25,520 bases of DNA, taken from the NCBI GenBank assembly GCA_009692585.1, contig SHYX01000056.1, positions 1 to 25,520 on the forward strand. Direction: 5' to 3'. This DNA comes from Myxococcales bacterium (GTDB lineage: Bacteria > Myxococcota > UBA796 > SXON01). This document shows, one piece after another, positions 9,328-18,016 of the stretch. The notes under the pieces are model-generated. The model ran no database searches. It worked only from the letters and a program-made list of their open reading frames with translations, and had not been told where the DNA came from. The first letter of the stretch is position 1. Each line of letters opens with the position of its first letter. A program made the translations under genes and the position numbers.

Positions 9328-9515
9328 CCTGCCTCCCGTAGGCCCGCGACTCTATGCCAGCGGGCGCCCGAAGGCGATCCCAAGCATACCGCGTGCCGGG
9401 ACGCTCCCCGGTTCGAACCGCACCCACGATGCCGCCGTGAGCGGGCCGCGGAGGTGGTGGCAGACCGCGGACACCAGCTGCTCGCGGTCGACGAGCGTAG
9501 CGAGCAGCGGCTCCC
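9328..9515 (-). other. coaD-glmS intergenic leader
   Basis: These 188 bases separate coaD from glmS on the minus strand and presumably hold the glmS leader or promoter. A minus-strand frame overlapping the coaD end continues open to a TAG at about 9352 and reads protein-like (for example VCHHLRGPLTAASW), with no good start codon after the coaD stop. I could not find a convincing -35/-10 pair, riboswitch fold or terminator. Confidence 0.3.
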
Positions 9516-9998
9516 TCAGCGCGGCAGGAGCGCGGCCCGAAGGGCGACGAGCGCCCCCGGCCGCAGCCACGGCGAGGCGTCGCCCCCAGCCGCGACGACC
9601 TCCCTCATCAGCGAGCTGGACACGCACATGAGGCTCGGATCGGCCAACAGGAACACCGTCTCGACCGCCGGCGCCATCACCCGGTTGGCCAACGCGTAAG
9701 GCGCCTCGAACGTGAGATCCGCGCCATCGCGAAGGCCGCGGAGGATCGCCGTGGCACCGAGCTTTTTCGCGAAGTCGACCGTCAGTCCCTCGTAGGCTTC
9801 CACCCGCACGGCGCCAAGCCCTGCACAAGCCTCCTGGACCAGCGCGATACGCACATCCAAGCTCAGAAGTCGGGACTTCTTCGGATTGTGGCCGATGCCG
9901 ACCACCACCCCGTCGAAGAGCGCGAGCCCGCGGCGGATCACGTCCACATGACCCAGCGTGATCGGGTCGAAGCTGCCAGCGAACAGGGCGGTCCTCAT
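9516..9998 (-). CDS. coaD: Phosphopantetheine adenylyltransferase
   Basis: This nucleotidyltransferase joins ATP and 4'-phosphopantetheine to give dephospho-CoA and pyrophosphate, the step before the last in CoA synthesis. At 160 residues it is full length. It shows the GSFDPITLGH nucleotide-binding motif (residues 8-17), ILRGLRDGADLTFE in the middle, and SSSLMREV near the C-terminus corresponding to the family ISST..RE motif. It begins 13 bases after the stop of the TPR membrane protein gene, so the two are likely co-transcribed. The CoaC-type gene at 2705 supplies an earlier step of the same pathway but is not in the same operon. Confidence 0.96.
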   Translation of the reverse strand: MRTALFAGSFDPITLGHVDVIRRGLALFDGVVVGIGHNPKKSRLLSLDVRIALVQEACAGLGAVRVEAYEGLTVDFAKKLGATAILRGLRDGADLTFEAPYALANRVMAPAVETVFLLADPSLMCVSSSLMREVVAAGGDASPWLRPGALVALRAALLPR

Positions 9999-10011
9999 CG
10001 GACAGAGCCTA

Positions 10012-11772
10012 TCATTCCTTCTTGCCCAGGATCCACCAGCCGCCCGGGCGATCGCCGTAGTACCGCATGAGCAACTTCTTGAAACGGGGGGTCTCCCGCA
10101 TCGTCTGAAACGCCGGGTCCACGCGGATGTCCTGCTGAAACTCGATGTTGTGCAGCGTGTCGAGCTTCCGCATCGTACGCAACGACTCGCGCAGCAACCG
10201 GTACGCCTCCTCCTCCTTCCCCATCAACGCGGCGATTTTGGCGCGGTGCAGGTCGGCGTAGGGGTCGTCCGGCAGCTCCCGCTCCAAACGTTTCATGATC
10301 TGCAGCGCCTCCCCGAAGCGACCCTGACGGGCGAGGCAGAGGGCCAGATTCACATAGGTGTTGGGCTCGTCGGGGTCGAACATCAAGGACGTCCGGTAGA
10401 GTTCCTCCTCTTTTTCGTAGGCGCCGAGCCGCTTGTAGATGAGGGCCAGGTTGTTCCACTCGGCGCCGCTCGTGCCATCGAGACGGATCATGTGATCGTA
10501 GGTGGCCTTGGCCGCGTCGAAGTCCATCGCCAGGTATTCGTAGTAGGCCTTGACCGAGAGACCAACCATATTATCGGGGTCGAGCCTGAGTAGTCTCCGG
10601 CTCAGGTCCAGCTGGTCCTGGATCTCCTTCGCGTCGGCCCGGGCATCCTCGGTGTCGTACCAGTCGGTCAGTCCCCAGCCCTCCTTGACCTCGACGCTCT
10701 GGCGTTGCCCTTCCTGGACGCCATCGGCGGTGGCCAGGGGATCGGCAAGGTCGTCGATGCTCGGCTCCGGCGGCGCGTCCTGCGGCGCGAGCGCTTCGGT
10801 CTTGCCGAACTCCTCGATCTGGATGGCCACGTCGGGCTTGGCTTTTTCGGTCCGGGGGTCGGCCGAGCGGGGTTTGGAGCCCACCTGGGCTCCGCCGCCC
10901 ACGTCGGTCACCGGACCCGCGCTTCCGCCGGGAAGGTAGTAGCTCTCTATCTTCGTCTCTGAGGGTTTGACCTTGCGTTCCAGGGTGATGTATCCCTGCT
11001 CCTCGCCCCGATGGTCGCCGGTCAGAAGTCGCTGGAGGTACTCGGCCGAGGGCTCGGGCTCGGTCGGCCCACTCCCCGGAAACATCATCTGGAACAGCAG
11101 CGCCAGCAGCGCCAATTGCATGGCGAGCACGCTCACCGCGCTGATCACCAAGGGGAGGATGATCGTCGACTGCTCGAATATCCACCTCGGGAGGCGGAAT
11201 CGCCGCACCACCTGAACGGCGACCTCGGCGCGACCATCCCGAAGTTGTGCCGCCTCTTTGCCGACACCGACCTGCCCGTCGCGACCGCACACCACGTAGG
11301 CGCCGCCCTCGCGTCGCACCTCCATCCCCACCGGGGCCGGGGTGGCGTTTCCCAGTGACATGCCACGGGCCAGGTGCTCCAACCCGGCGACCATGGGGGT
11401 CAGGGCAAGGAAGACAAAACCGCCGGGCAGGTACACCAGCCCGACGCCCAGGATGCAGACCCCCATGGCGATGAGCATGATTCCACGCAGATAGTAGGGC
11501 CAGACGCCCACGCCGGACGGATCGAGCACTCCGTCGGCGATGGCGTGCCGATTCACCCGGTAGACCAGTTGGACCGCATCCGAGCCGTCCGCAGCCGCAT
11601 TCCCGGCGCCCGCGTGGCTGCGCCACGCCCACACGAGCACGACCATCAGCACCCCGCCCGCGACCCCCCACCAGCCGAATATCAGCTCCAACCCCACGAG
11701 TGCCAGCAGCAGAACGGCGCGGAAGATGGCGCCCAACCACCAGAGACCGCGTGCTTTGCCGACGTCCGACAC
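10012..11772 (-). CDS. Membrane protein with C-terminal TPR repeats
   Basis: The 586-residue protein has two hydrophobic blocks near the N-terminus (about 10-50 and 95-135) and a third around 225-255, giving about four to six membrane spans. A Pro/Glu/Asp-rich linker follows, then tetratricopeptide repeats from about residue 410 (EWNNLALIYKRLGAYEKEEELY and TYVNLALCLARQGRFGEALQIM regions). TPRs bind protein partners; side and partner are unknown. I prefer the GTG at 11772 because it starts just ahead of the first membrane segment. The frame extends to 11958 with an ATG at 11811, but that would overlap the divergent cinA-like start. It is followed by coaD after 13 bases. Confidence 0.75.
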   Translation of the reverse strand: MSDVGKARGLWWLGAIFRAVLLLALVGLELIFGWWGVAGGVLMVVLVWAWRSHAGAGNAAADGSDAVQLVYRVNRHAIADGVLDPSGVGVWPYYLRGIMLIAMGVCILGVGLVYLPGGFVFLALTPMVAGLEHLARGMSLGNATPAPVGMEVRREGGAYVVCGRDGQVGVGKEAAQLRDGRAEVAVQVVRRFRLPRWIFEQSTIILPLVISAVSVLAMQLALLALLFQMMFPGSGPTEPEPSAEYLQRLLTGDHRGEEQGYITLERKVKPSETKIESYYLPGGSAGPVTDVGGGAQVGSKPRSADPRTEKAKPDVAIQIEEFGKTEALAPQDAPPEPSIDDLADPLATADGVQEGQRQSVEVKEGWGLTDWYDTEDARADAKEIQDQLDLSRRLLRLDPDNMVGLSVKAYYEYLAMDFDAAKATYDHMIRLDGTSGAEWNNLALIYKRLGAYEKEEELYRTSLMFDPDEPNTYVNLALCLARQGRFGEALQIMKRLERELPDDPYADLHRAKIAALMGKEEEAYRLLRESLRTMRKLDTLHNIEFQQDIRVDPAFQTMRETPRFKKLLMRYYGDRPGGWWILGKKE

Positions 11773-11809
11773 CCTCCCAAGGTAGCCGCTCGATGCGTTA
11801 GGCGGAAGC

Positions 11810-12523
11810 ATGCCGTGCGCCGGGGTCGTCATCATCGGCAACGAAATCCTGACCGGGAAGTTCGCGGACGAGAACTCGCCGTGGCTGGTCGTGCGGCTTC
11901 GGCAGCTTGGTTGCGACCTGTTTCGGGTCGTGGTCATCGCCGACACCCTGGACGACATCGCGGCCGAGGTTCGGGAGCAGTCCCGGCGCTATGACTGGGT
12001 CATCACCACCGGCGGCGTCGGCCCCACGCACGACGACATCACCTTTGCCGGTGTCGCCCAGGCCTTCGCGCTGCCGCTGCACCACCATCCCGAGTTGGTC
12101 GCGGTCTTGCGCCGGAAGCTCGGCGACGCCTGCAACGCCGCCGCCCTGCGCATGGCGGAGATTCCGGAAGGGAGCGCGCTCTGGTGGGACGGCAGCGTCA
12201 CCTTTCCGCTGGTCGTCACCCGCAACGTCTGCATCTTCCCTGGGGTGCCCTCGCTCCTTCGGCTCAAATTCGACCTCGTCGCCCACCGCTTTGCCGGGGT
12301 GCCGGTTCACAGCCTCCGTTTGCGCACCGAGCGCCAGGAATCCGAGATCGCCGCCCTCCTCTCTGACGCGGTCGCGCAGTGGCCCATGGTCGCCATCGGC
12401 AGCTACCCGCGCCTCGACGAGGCGCCCGTGCACGTCATAGTGACCCTTGAAAGTCGCGACATAACATCGCTCGTTCGGTGCGAGGCTTTCCTCCGTGCCG
12501 GCGGGCTCGTCGACAAGCGGTAG
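11810..12523 (+). CDS. CinA/MoaB-like molybdopterin-binding-domain protein
   Basis: The 237-residue protein has the MoCF-biosynthesis fold of the CinA N-terminus. It begins with VVIIGNEILTGKFADENSPWL, has the signature TTGGVGPTHDDIT at about residues 65-77, and FPGVPSLLRLKF later. In CinA this domain acts as an ADP-ribose/nucleotide pyrophosphatase. The C-terminal nicotinamide-nucleotide amidase domain of full CinA (about 410 residues) is absent, so the exact activity is open. Its ATG sits in a GCATGC palindrome shared with a possible divergent start. The stop lies just before murJ, and a longer murJ start would overlap it. Confidence 0.85.
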   Translation: MPCAGVVIIGNEILTGKFADENSPWLVVRLRQLGCDLFRVVVIADTLDDIAAEVREQSRRYDWVITTGGVGPTHDDITFAGVAQAFALPLHHHPELVAVLRRKLGDACNAAALRMAEIPEGSALWWDGSVTFPLVVTRNVCIFPGVPSLLRLKFDLVAHRFAGVPVHSLRLRTERQESEIAALLSDAVAQWPMVAIGSYPRLDEAPVHVIVTLESRDITSLVRCEAFLRAGGLVDKR

Positions 12524-12530
12524 CCGCGTC

Positions 12531-14003
12531 GTGAGGCGCCACGCGGCCCTGGCCATCGGCATCGCCAACCTGCTGGGCCGGCTCAGCGGGCTGGCACGCG
12601 ACGTGATCTTCGCGGCGGTCTTCGGTGCCGGCGCCGTGAGCGACGCCTACAACGCCGCGCTGCGCGTGCCCATGCTCCTGCGGGAACTGGTCGCCGAAGG
12701 TTCGCTCCAGAACGTCGTCGTCCCGGCGTTCGCCGACACGGCCGAGCGGGACGGACTCGACGCCGCGTGGACGCTGGCCAACGCCGTGCTGGGTGTCCTT
12801 CTGCTGTTCCTCGGCGCTTGTACCCTGGTGTTCTGGCTGGGCGCGGAGTGGTGGGTCCGCCTGGTCGCCGACAGCTTCACCGCCGACCCCTCCAAGCTGG
12901 CGCTGGCAACGACCCTGACGCGATGGTTATCACCCTTCCTGGCCAGTTTATCCCTTGCCGCCTACTTCGGTGGGCTGCTCAACGGCCGCGGGCGTTTCTT
13001 CGTGCCGGCGATGGCGCAGAACGTCCTGAGCCTCGGGGTGATCGCGGCATGCCTGGTCGGCGGCGACATCGTCACCGTGGCCGCCGCCACGACGCTATCA
13101 GGCTTTGTACAGGTTGGCCTTTGTATTCCCCCGCTATGGTCGGCGGGCTTCCGCTTCCGCCCCACCTTCGGCGGCCACCCCGCGCTCGGACGAATGCTCC
13201 GTTATTTCGGCACGGCCGTCGTGGGCGTAGCCACGGTGCAGGCCAGCGTCCTGATCGAATGCCAATGGGCCAGCAGCTACGGCGACGGCGTCCTCACCTG
13301 GCTCCTGGGCAGTTTTCGCCTGGTCCAACTCCCGCTCGCGCTGGTCGCGGGAAGCCTGATCACCGCCATGCTTCCCGCGCTCAGCTCGCTTTGCTCCCGC
13401 GGAGATCACGATGGCGCCGGTCGGGCGCTCGAGCGCAGCCTCCGCACCCACGCCCTCCTGGTCCTCCCGGCCGCGGTGGGCCTCGGCCTGCTCGCCGACC
13501 CGATCGTCGCGTTCGTCTACGAGCGAGGCGCCTTCGAAGCCGCGGACACCCGCGGTACCGCGGACATGCTCAGGATGTACGCCCTCGCCACCTACGGCAT
13601 CTGCCTTCACCGCATGCTGGTGCCGGTCTGTTACGCGCTGGGGCGTCCGCGCCTGCCCATGTGGTTGAGCATCGGAGCCGTCGCGACGAAAGTGCCGATC
13701 ATCCTGTTGTTGACGCGGGGGGTCGGCATGGACGCAACGGCGCTCCCCCTCTCCCACGCCATCACCGTGTCAGGTGAGGCCGTGGGGCTCCTGTGGGGGC
13801 TGCGGGAGCTGCTTCGGGGGCGGGGGCTCGTCGCCTACCACGCCCGCCTGGCGGCGGCGGTCTCGCCCATGGCGGCGTTGGCGTTCTGGCTGGCCCCGCG
13901 GGTGCATCTGCTCGTCGTGGTCGCGGCCTGCGGGGTGCTCTACGGCGCCGTGGCCTGGGCATTGGGCGCGATCGTGCTTCCGGTGCGACCCGAGCGCCGA
14001 TGA
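12531..14003 (+). CDS. murJ: Lipid II flippase MurJ
   Basis: MurJ moves lipid II across the inner membrane for peptidoglycan assembly. The protein is about 490 residues with roughly 14 hydrophobic spans and the MVF-family opening: a basic start, IGIANLLGRLSGLARDVIFA, then FGAGAVSDAYNAALRVP and LVAEGSLQNVVVPAF. The GTG at 12531 places the first helix at residue 5 or so, as in other MurJ proteins. A GTG at 12495 would add 12 residues inside the upstream gene. The stop overlaps the methyltransferase start by ATGA. Its substrate pathway uses the GlcNAc produced through GlmS, encoded nearby on the other strand. Confidence 0.95.
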   Translation: MRRHAALAIGIANLLGRLSGLARDVIFAAVFGAGAVSDAYNAALRVPMLLRELVAEGSLQNVVVPAFADTAERDGLDAAWTLANAVLGVLLLFLGACTLVFWLGAEWWVRLVADSFTADPSKLALATTLTRWLSPFLASLSLAAYFGGLLNGRGRFFVPAMAQNVLSLGVIAACLVGGDIVTVAAATTLSGFVQVGLCIPPLWSAGFRFRPTFGGHPALGRMLRYFGTAVVGVATVQASVLIECQWASSYGDGVLTWLLGSFRLVQLPLALVAGSLITAMLPALSSLCSRGDHDGAGRALERSLRTHALLVLPAAVGLGLLADPIVAFVYERGAFEAADTRGTADMLRMYALATYGICLHRMLVPVCYALGRPRLPMWLSIGAVATKVPIILLLTRGVGMDATALPLSHAITVSGEAVGLLWGLRELLRGRGLVAYHARLAAAVSPMAALAFWLAPRVHLLVVVAACGVLYGAVAWALGAIVLPVRPERR

Positions 14004-14629
14004 GACGCCTCACCCTCGCGCTCGCCCGCTGGCACAGCCGCCGGCCCCACAGCTACGTCGTCGACGGCGCGCCGCTGATCGTCTTGCCGGGAGTGTTCGA
14101 TCCGGTGATGACCAAGGTGGGGGCGTGGCTGTCGGGGTTGGTTCGCGAGTTGGCCCTCCCCGGTGAACGCTGGCTTGAGCTCGGCGCCGGGTCGGGGGTG
14201 GTGGCCTGCGCGCTCGCCCGATCGGGCGCCACGGTCGTCGCCACCGACATCGATGAGCAGGCGGCCAGAAACACCCGCTTCAACGCTGAGCTCACCCGCA
14301 TTCACGTCGAGGTCCGCGTCGGCGACCTCTACGCCCCGGTCGCCGGCGAACAGTTCGACGGCATCGTCGCGAACCTCCCCTTCTGGCCGGGGACCGCCGC
14401 GGGGATGCCCCTTGGCACCGCATTCGCCGCGGGTGAAGACTTCGAGCTGCTTCGACGGTTCGTCGCCGGCTACCCCGACCACGCGCCCCGCGCGTACACC
14501 GTGCTCAGCGAGGAGTTTCTGCGGTTCCCCGAGGCCCGTGCGGCGCTGGGGCAGGGCGCGCGCCTGGTGCGGCGCGCGCGCTATCGCGGCGAATGGCTCA
14601 ACCTGTTCGAGCTGGGAGCGAGGCGCTGA
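14000..14629 (+). CDS. Small class I SAM-dependent methyltransferase (HemK/RlmG-like)
   Basis: The 209-residue protein has a Rossmann methyltransferase core: motif I LELGAGSG (59-66), the acidic strand end ATDID (81-85), and motif IV NLPFWPG (125-131). NLPF is a variant of the NPPY/NPPF motif that in this group contacts a planar amide or base. The segment VLPGVFDP (28-35) resembles the region before the core in HemK-like enzymes. Targets could be a ribosomal protein, release factor or rRNA guanine. It starts inside the murJ stop codon, so translation is probably coupled. Confidence 0.85.
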   Translation: MRRLTLALARWHSRRPHSYVVDGAPLIVLPGVFDPVMTKVGAWLSGLVRELALPGERWLELGAGSGVVACALARSGATVVATDIDEQAARNTRFNAELTRIHVEVRVGDLYAPVAGEQFDGIVANLPFWPGTAAGMPLGTAFAAGEDFELLRRFVAGYPDHAPRAYTVLSEEFLRFPEARAALGQGARLVRRARYRGEWLNLFELGARR

Positions 14630-14709
14630 TGTAGCGGATCCCGTGCGGATCCTGCTCTCCCTGGCGAGCGACCTCGCCGGCGGCTACCCTCACCCCAACG
14701 GGCCGTACC

Positions 14710-16308
14710 ATGAAAATCGCGCTCATCAACCCGACGCCGATGGACCACTACAGCCCGTGCATCCGCACGCTTTCGGGGTACCTCCGCGCGCACGGGCATC
14801 AGACCCGGATGATCTTCCTTCCCGCCGACACCTACGGGAACCGCTTCAAGTCGAGCTGGCGCGAGGACACCTGGTCCCACCTCATGCAGCTTAACGACTC
14901 GATGATCGCCGATCTGGTGGAGCTGGTCGACGACGCCGACGTGGTAGGCGTCTCCTTCCTCACCAGCATGTTCGACGTCGCGGCGCAGGCCACCCGCGCG
15001 ATCCAGCGGCGTTACCCCAAGAAGACCATCGTCTGGGGGGGCTTTCACCCCACCACGATGCCGCAGCAGGGCCTGGAATTCGTCGACATGGTGCACGTGG
15101 GCGAGGGGGAGCACGGATTCCTCGAGCTCATCGAGCGGCTGGAGGATGGAAAGGACTGGTCAGACGTTCGGAACTTCTGGTTCAGAAAATCCAACGGCAA
15201 GGTGGTTGGCAACCCCCACCGTCCGCTCATCCAGGACCTCGACTCCTTGCCGTTCCAGGACTTCGAGTTCACCGACGACTGGAGCTACGACACCAAGCAA
15301 CAACACCTGATCCGTCTCGACTGGCCGACCTACCGCGCGTTGATGCCGACCTACCCGGACCGCAACGGCGAGCTCCGTCCCGCCTACAAGACGATGATCA
15401 CCCGCGGTTGCCCCCACAAGTGCAGCTACTGCGGCGTCGCATTCAACCACGACCTCTACAAGGGGCAGAGCTACCTCCGTCGCCGTTCCGTTGAACACAT
15501 GGTCGGCGAGATCAAGGCGGTCACCCTTCGGTATCCTGAAATCGGAATCATCCATTTTCAGGATGATGTGTTCTTTTCCACCTCCACCGAAGAAATCCAG
15601 AAGTTCTCTACGGTGTGGCAGCGGGAGATCGGTCTTCCGTTCCGGGCGCAATGTTCACCGACAACGATCAACGAGGAGAAGTACAAGGCGCTCATCGACG
15701 CGGGGCTCTGTTTCACCGAGCTCGGCATCCAGACCGGCTCGACCGAGACCATGAAGATGTACAAACGCGGCATGACCAACGAGCAGTTGCTCAAGGCTGT
15801 CAACATCATCAGCAAGTACAAGGACTACATCCAGGTCCCCGACTACCACATGATCCTCGACAACCCCTGGGAGTCGACTGAGGACGTGATGAAGGGGCTG
15901 CGTCTGCTCTGGACGCTACCTCCACCGTACAATCTTCTTCCATCCTCACTTATTCCGTATCCTGGCACCGAATTCTATCACAAGAGCATCGAAGATGGTT
16001 TTGTGACCGACGAATACAATCAGATCTACCGGCGCGGTTTTCACACCCCCAATGGGAACTACCTGAACTTCCTGTTCTTTCTGACCCTGTTCAACAATCT
16101 GCCCAAGGAGCTGGTCCAGCTGCTCGCCTCAGACCGGCTGGTCCGCAGCTTCAACCAACGGAAGTACGACTGGTTCTGGGGAAAGGCCTACCAGTACGGG
16201 GAGTATGTCCGCCAGGCGCAGAAGCTCTCCACCTTCGCCGCGAAGGGGAAGCTCTTCGAAATCAAGACCCTGCGCGACCTCAAGCGCGTCGCGAACCAGA
16301 TCAAGTAG
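14710..16308 (+). CDS. B12-binding-domain radical SAM protein
   Basis: The 532-residue protein has an N-terminal cobalamin-binding-type Rossmann domain (KIALINPTP at 2-10, WGGFHPTTMP, then HVGEGEHGFLELIERL) followed by a radical SAM barrel. The cluster motif is RGCPHKCSYC with Cys234, Cys238 and Cys241, giving CX3CX2C. Downstream segments FQDDVFF, ELGIQTGS and PYPGTEFY are typical of the BchE/methyltransferase-like group. Such enzymes methylate unactivated carbons or do ring chemistry on hopanoids, lipids, cofactors or peptides. The substrate cannot be read from context. It follows the methyltransferase after 80 bases and may have its own promoter. Codon use matches neighbours. Confidence 0.88.
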   Translation: MKIALINPTPMDHYSPCIRTLSGYLRAHGHQTRMIFLPADTYGNRFKSSWREDTWSHLMQLNDSMIADLVELVDDADVVGVSFLTSMFDVAAQATRAIQRRYPKKTIVWGGFHPTTMPQQGLEFVDMVHVGEGEHGFLELIERLEDGKDWSDVRNFWFRKSNGKVVGNPHRPLIQDLDSLPFQDFEFTDDWSYDTKQQHLIRLDWPTYRALMPTYPDRNGELRPAYKTMITRGCPHKCSYCGVAFNHDLYKGQSYLRRRSVEHMVGEIKAVTLRYPEIGIIHFQDDVFFSTSTEEIQKFSTVWQREIGLPFRAQCSPTTINEEKYKALIDAGLCFTELGIQTGSTETMKMYKRGMTNEQLLKAVNIISKYKDYIQVPDYHMILDNPWESTEDVMKGLRLLWTLPPPYNLLPSSLIPYPGTEFYHKSIEDGFVTDEYNQIYRRGFHTPNGNYLNFLFFLTLFNNLPKELVQLLASDRLVRSFNQRKYDWFWGKAYQYGEYVRQAQKLSTFAAKGKLFEIKTLRDLKRVANQIK

Positions 16309-16313
16309 GCACG

Positions 16314-17378
16314 TCAGGCCAACTCGATCATCCTGAGCGCCGAGGCCTCCAAGCGAACCTGCAACTCGGTGTGCGTGCCCGAAACGGCCCGAACGGTGCC
16401 GTCGGCCATCACCATTGAGCCGTTGGGGAGGATGAGGAAGAGCTTCAGCCCGGCGCCCGGGTCCCCCATGTCTCTCCGGGAGAAAACCAGCATGCCCGAC
16501 AACAACGACGGGCGGTGCAACCCGGTCCACGACAAGTCGTTCTGGAAGGTGATGCTGGCCATTCCCGCGTCCAGGCACACCGTCGGCTCGGCCACATCCC
16601 GGATGGAGGGCGCGGCCGGGACTGAGGGCGCGGCCGGGACTGAGGGCGCGGCCGGCGTCGCGGCGGCCCGCGGAATGAAATCAAACCCCTGCCGAAGCGC
16701 GTCGGCCACCGCCGTCCGCGGCCGGTCCCCCGGCGCCCCGCCGCTCGCCGTCGACGCGACTCTCCCGAGGCTGGGATTCTCCGGAGCGCGGCCACCCGAG
16801 CGGGACAACGAGGTCCGAAATGCACCGCTCGCGGCGGCGCGGCCGCCCACGAGGTCCTCGGGATCTGGCCAGGCCCGCGAGTTGCGGGCCAGGTGTTTTG
16901 CATTTTCCAGGCGCCGCCGCCGGCGGTCGTCCTGACTGGCGACGGCTTGCCGCCGTTCGGCTTCCGTCGACCCGACCATGGTCGTGGACTTCAGCCAACT
17001 GTCGGTCGGGGCGCGCGAGGTGTGCGAGAACGCGCGCGTGCCCTGCTCGACCCCGCGCCGCCACACCTCGAAGATCTCTGCGTCGTCAGGCACAAGCGTC
17101 TGAATCGACGCGGAGAAGGACGACGCACCGCCATCCCCCTTCCGCCCGCCGGTGATCCGGAGGGTGCCCATCGCCGTCTCCTCAAGGCCGGGAAGCTCGA
17201 TTCGAAACTCCACTACATCGCCAACCTCCATCCTCGCTTCAAGGTCGAAATTCACGACCATCCCGTCGATCCGGGTCGCAGTGCCGAAAACCAGACCGCC
17301 CGGCGACTGCACCGAGATCATGGCAATGATCGGGCGTGGTGTTCCCATCCCCGAAGGATACAACTTCTTGACGTCCAC
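16314..17378 (-). CDS. Protein with two degenerate PilZ-like ends and a disordered centre
   Basis: The 354-residue product has a beta-barrel-like N-terminal unit (about 15-95, with a GDVVEFRIELPG stretch) and a similar C-terminal unit (about 275-350, NDLSWTG then LFLILPNGSMVMADGTV). Both fit the strand pattern and D/N-x-S-x-x-G region of PilZ domains, but the RxxxR arginines that bind cyclic-di-GMP are not evident. The centre is Arg/Ala/Pro-rich and likely disordered, and includes a triplicated APSVPA peptide. The listed start is a GTG at 17378; an ATG at 17348 is an alternative. It faces the TetR gene across only 35 bases and may share control. The PilZ call is tentative. Confidence 0.6.
   Translation of the reverse strand: MDVKKLYPSGMGTPRPIIAMISVQSPGGLVFGTATRIDGMVVNFDLEARMEVGDVVEFRIELPGLEETAMGTLRITGGRKGDGGASSFSASIQTLVPDDAEIFEVWRRGVEQGTRAFSHTSRAPTDSWLKSTTMVGSTEAERRQAVASQDDRRRRRLENAKHLARNSRAWPDPEDLVGGRAAASGAFRTSLSRSGGRAPENPSLGRVASTASGGAPGDRPRTAVADALRQGFDFIPRAAATPAAPSVPAAPSVPAAPSIRDVAEPTVCLDAGMASITFQNDLSWTGLHRPSLLSGMLVFSRRDMGDPGAGLKLFLILPNGSMVMADGTVRAVSGTHTELQVRLEASALRMIELA
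16608..16655. repeat. 18-bp in-frame tandem repeat
   Basis: The unit GGGCGCGGCCGGGACTGA occurs at 16608-16625 and 16626-16643 without mismatch, followed by a partial third copy of 12 bases. It is a multiple of three and encodes the APSVPA repeat in the linker of the PilZ-like protein, so copy number can change without frameshift. Confidence 0.9.
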
Positions 17379-17413
17379 GGGAATCGGCCCAGACGAATTA
17401 ACTTCCCGCGCTG

Positions 17414-18016
17414 ATGACCCGGCACCTCTCCGAGACCGAACGGCGCGCGCAGATCCTGCGGGCCGCGCGCGCGATCTTCATCGAGCGCGGCTACCTCTCC
17501 GCGCGGGTGGAAGACATCGCCAGCCGCGCCGGACTCTCCAAGGGGGCGGTGTACTTCTACTTTGAGAGTAAGCGGGAGATCTTCGACGCCCTGGTCGAGG
17601 AGGAACTTGCAGTCACCCGTTCCTTCCTGGCCGAGGCCGAGCGCGACTCTCGCCCCGCGGCCATCAAGCTCATCGACCTGGGCAGGAAATACCTCGACTA
17701 CTTCGCGGGACTCAAGACCCCGCCTCGGTTCTTCCTCCTGATGTCGGAGCTCGCCATCCGGGACGAGGATGTGCGCCGCAAGGTCAACGCGGTCCACGAG
17801 GAATTCGTGAGCGCGACCGAAGCGGTCATCGCCCAGGGCATCGCTGAGGGGGTCTTCCGCCAGTACGACGCGCGCGCCGTCGCGCTTTTTCTCAAGGCGT
17901 TCATCGACGGGCTGGCCGGACAGAGCGCCGTGGGCATGCGCCCAGACACCGACCGGCTCGCCACCGACGGGCTCCGCGTCCTGCTCCAGGGCCTGCTCAA
18001 TCCCGAGGCCACGTGA
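17414..18016 (+). CDS. TetR-family transcriptional regulator
   Basis: The 200-residue protein has a textbook TetR DNA-binding domain at about residues 10-58: ILRAARAIFIERGY, then DIASRAGLSKGAVYFYF and KREIFDAL. An all-helical ligand and dimerisation domain follows. The ligand is unknown. The last bases overlap the start of the small membrane protein (GTGA), so it is the first gene of a coupled trio and probably autoregulates it. The 35 bases between it and the divergent PilZ-like gene are the likely operator site, though I see no clear palindrome there. Confidence 0.95.
   Translation: MTRHLSETERRAQILRAARAIFIERGYLSARVEDIASRAGLSKGAVYFYFESKREIFDALVEEELAVTRSFLAEAERDSRPAAIKLIDLGRKYLDYFAGLKTPPRFFLLMSELAIRDEDVRRKVNAVHEEFVSATEAVIAQGIAEGVFRQYDARAVALFLKAFIDGLAGQSAVGMRPDTDRLATDGLRVLLQGLLNPEAT

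Noticed and set aside
9328..9515. glmS ribozyme or riboswitch in the glmS leader
   Set aside because: I could not find the conserved ribozyme core, and such ribozymes are mainly known from Firmicutes.
7339..9699. 786-codon plus-strand open frame
   Set aside because: It is antisense to glmS, whose motifs are complete; the Arg/His/Asp-rich product is a shadow.
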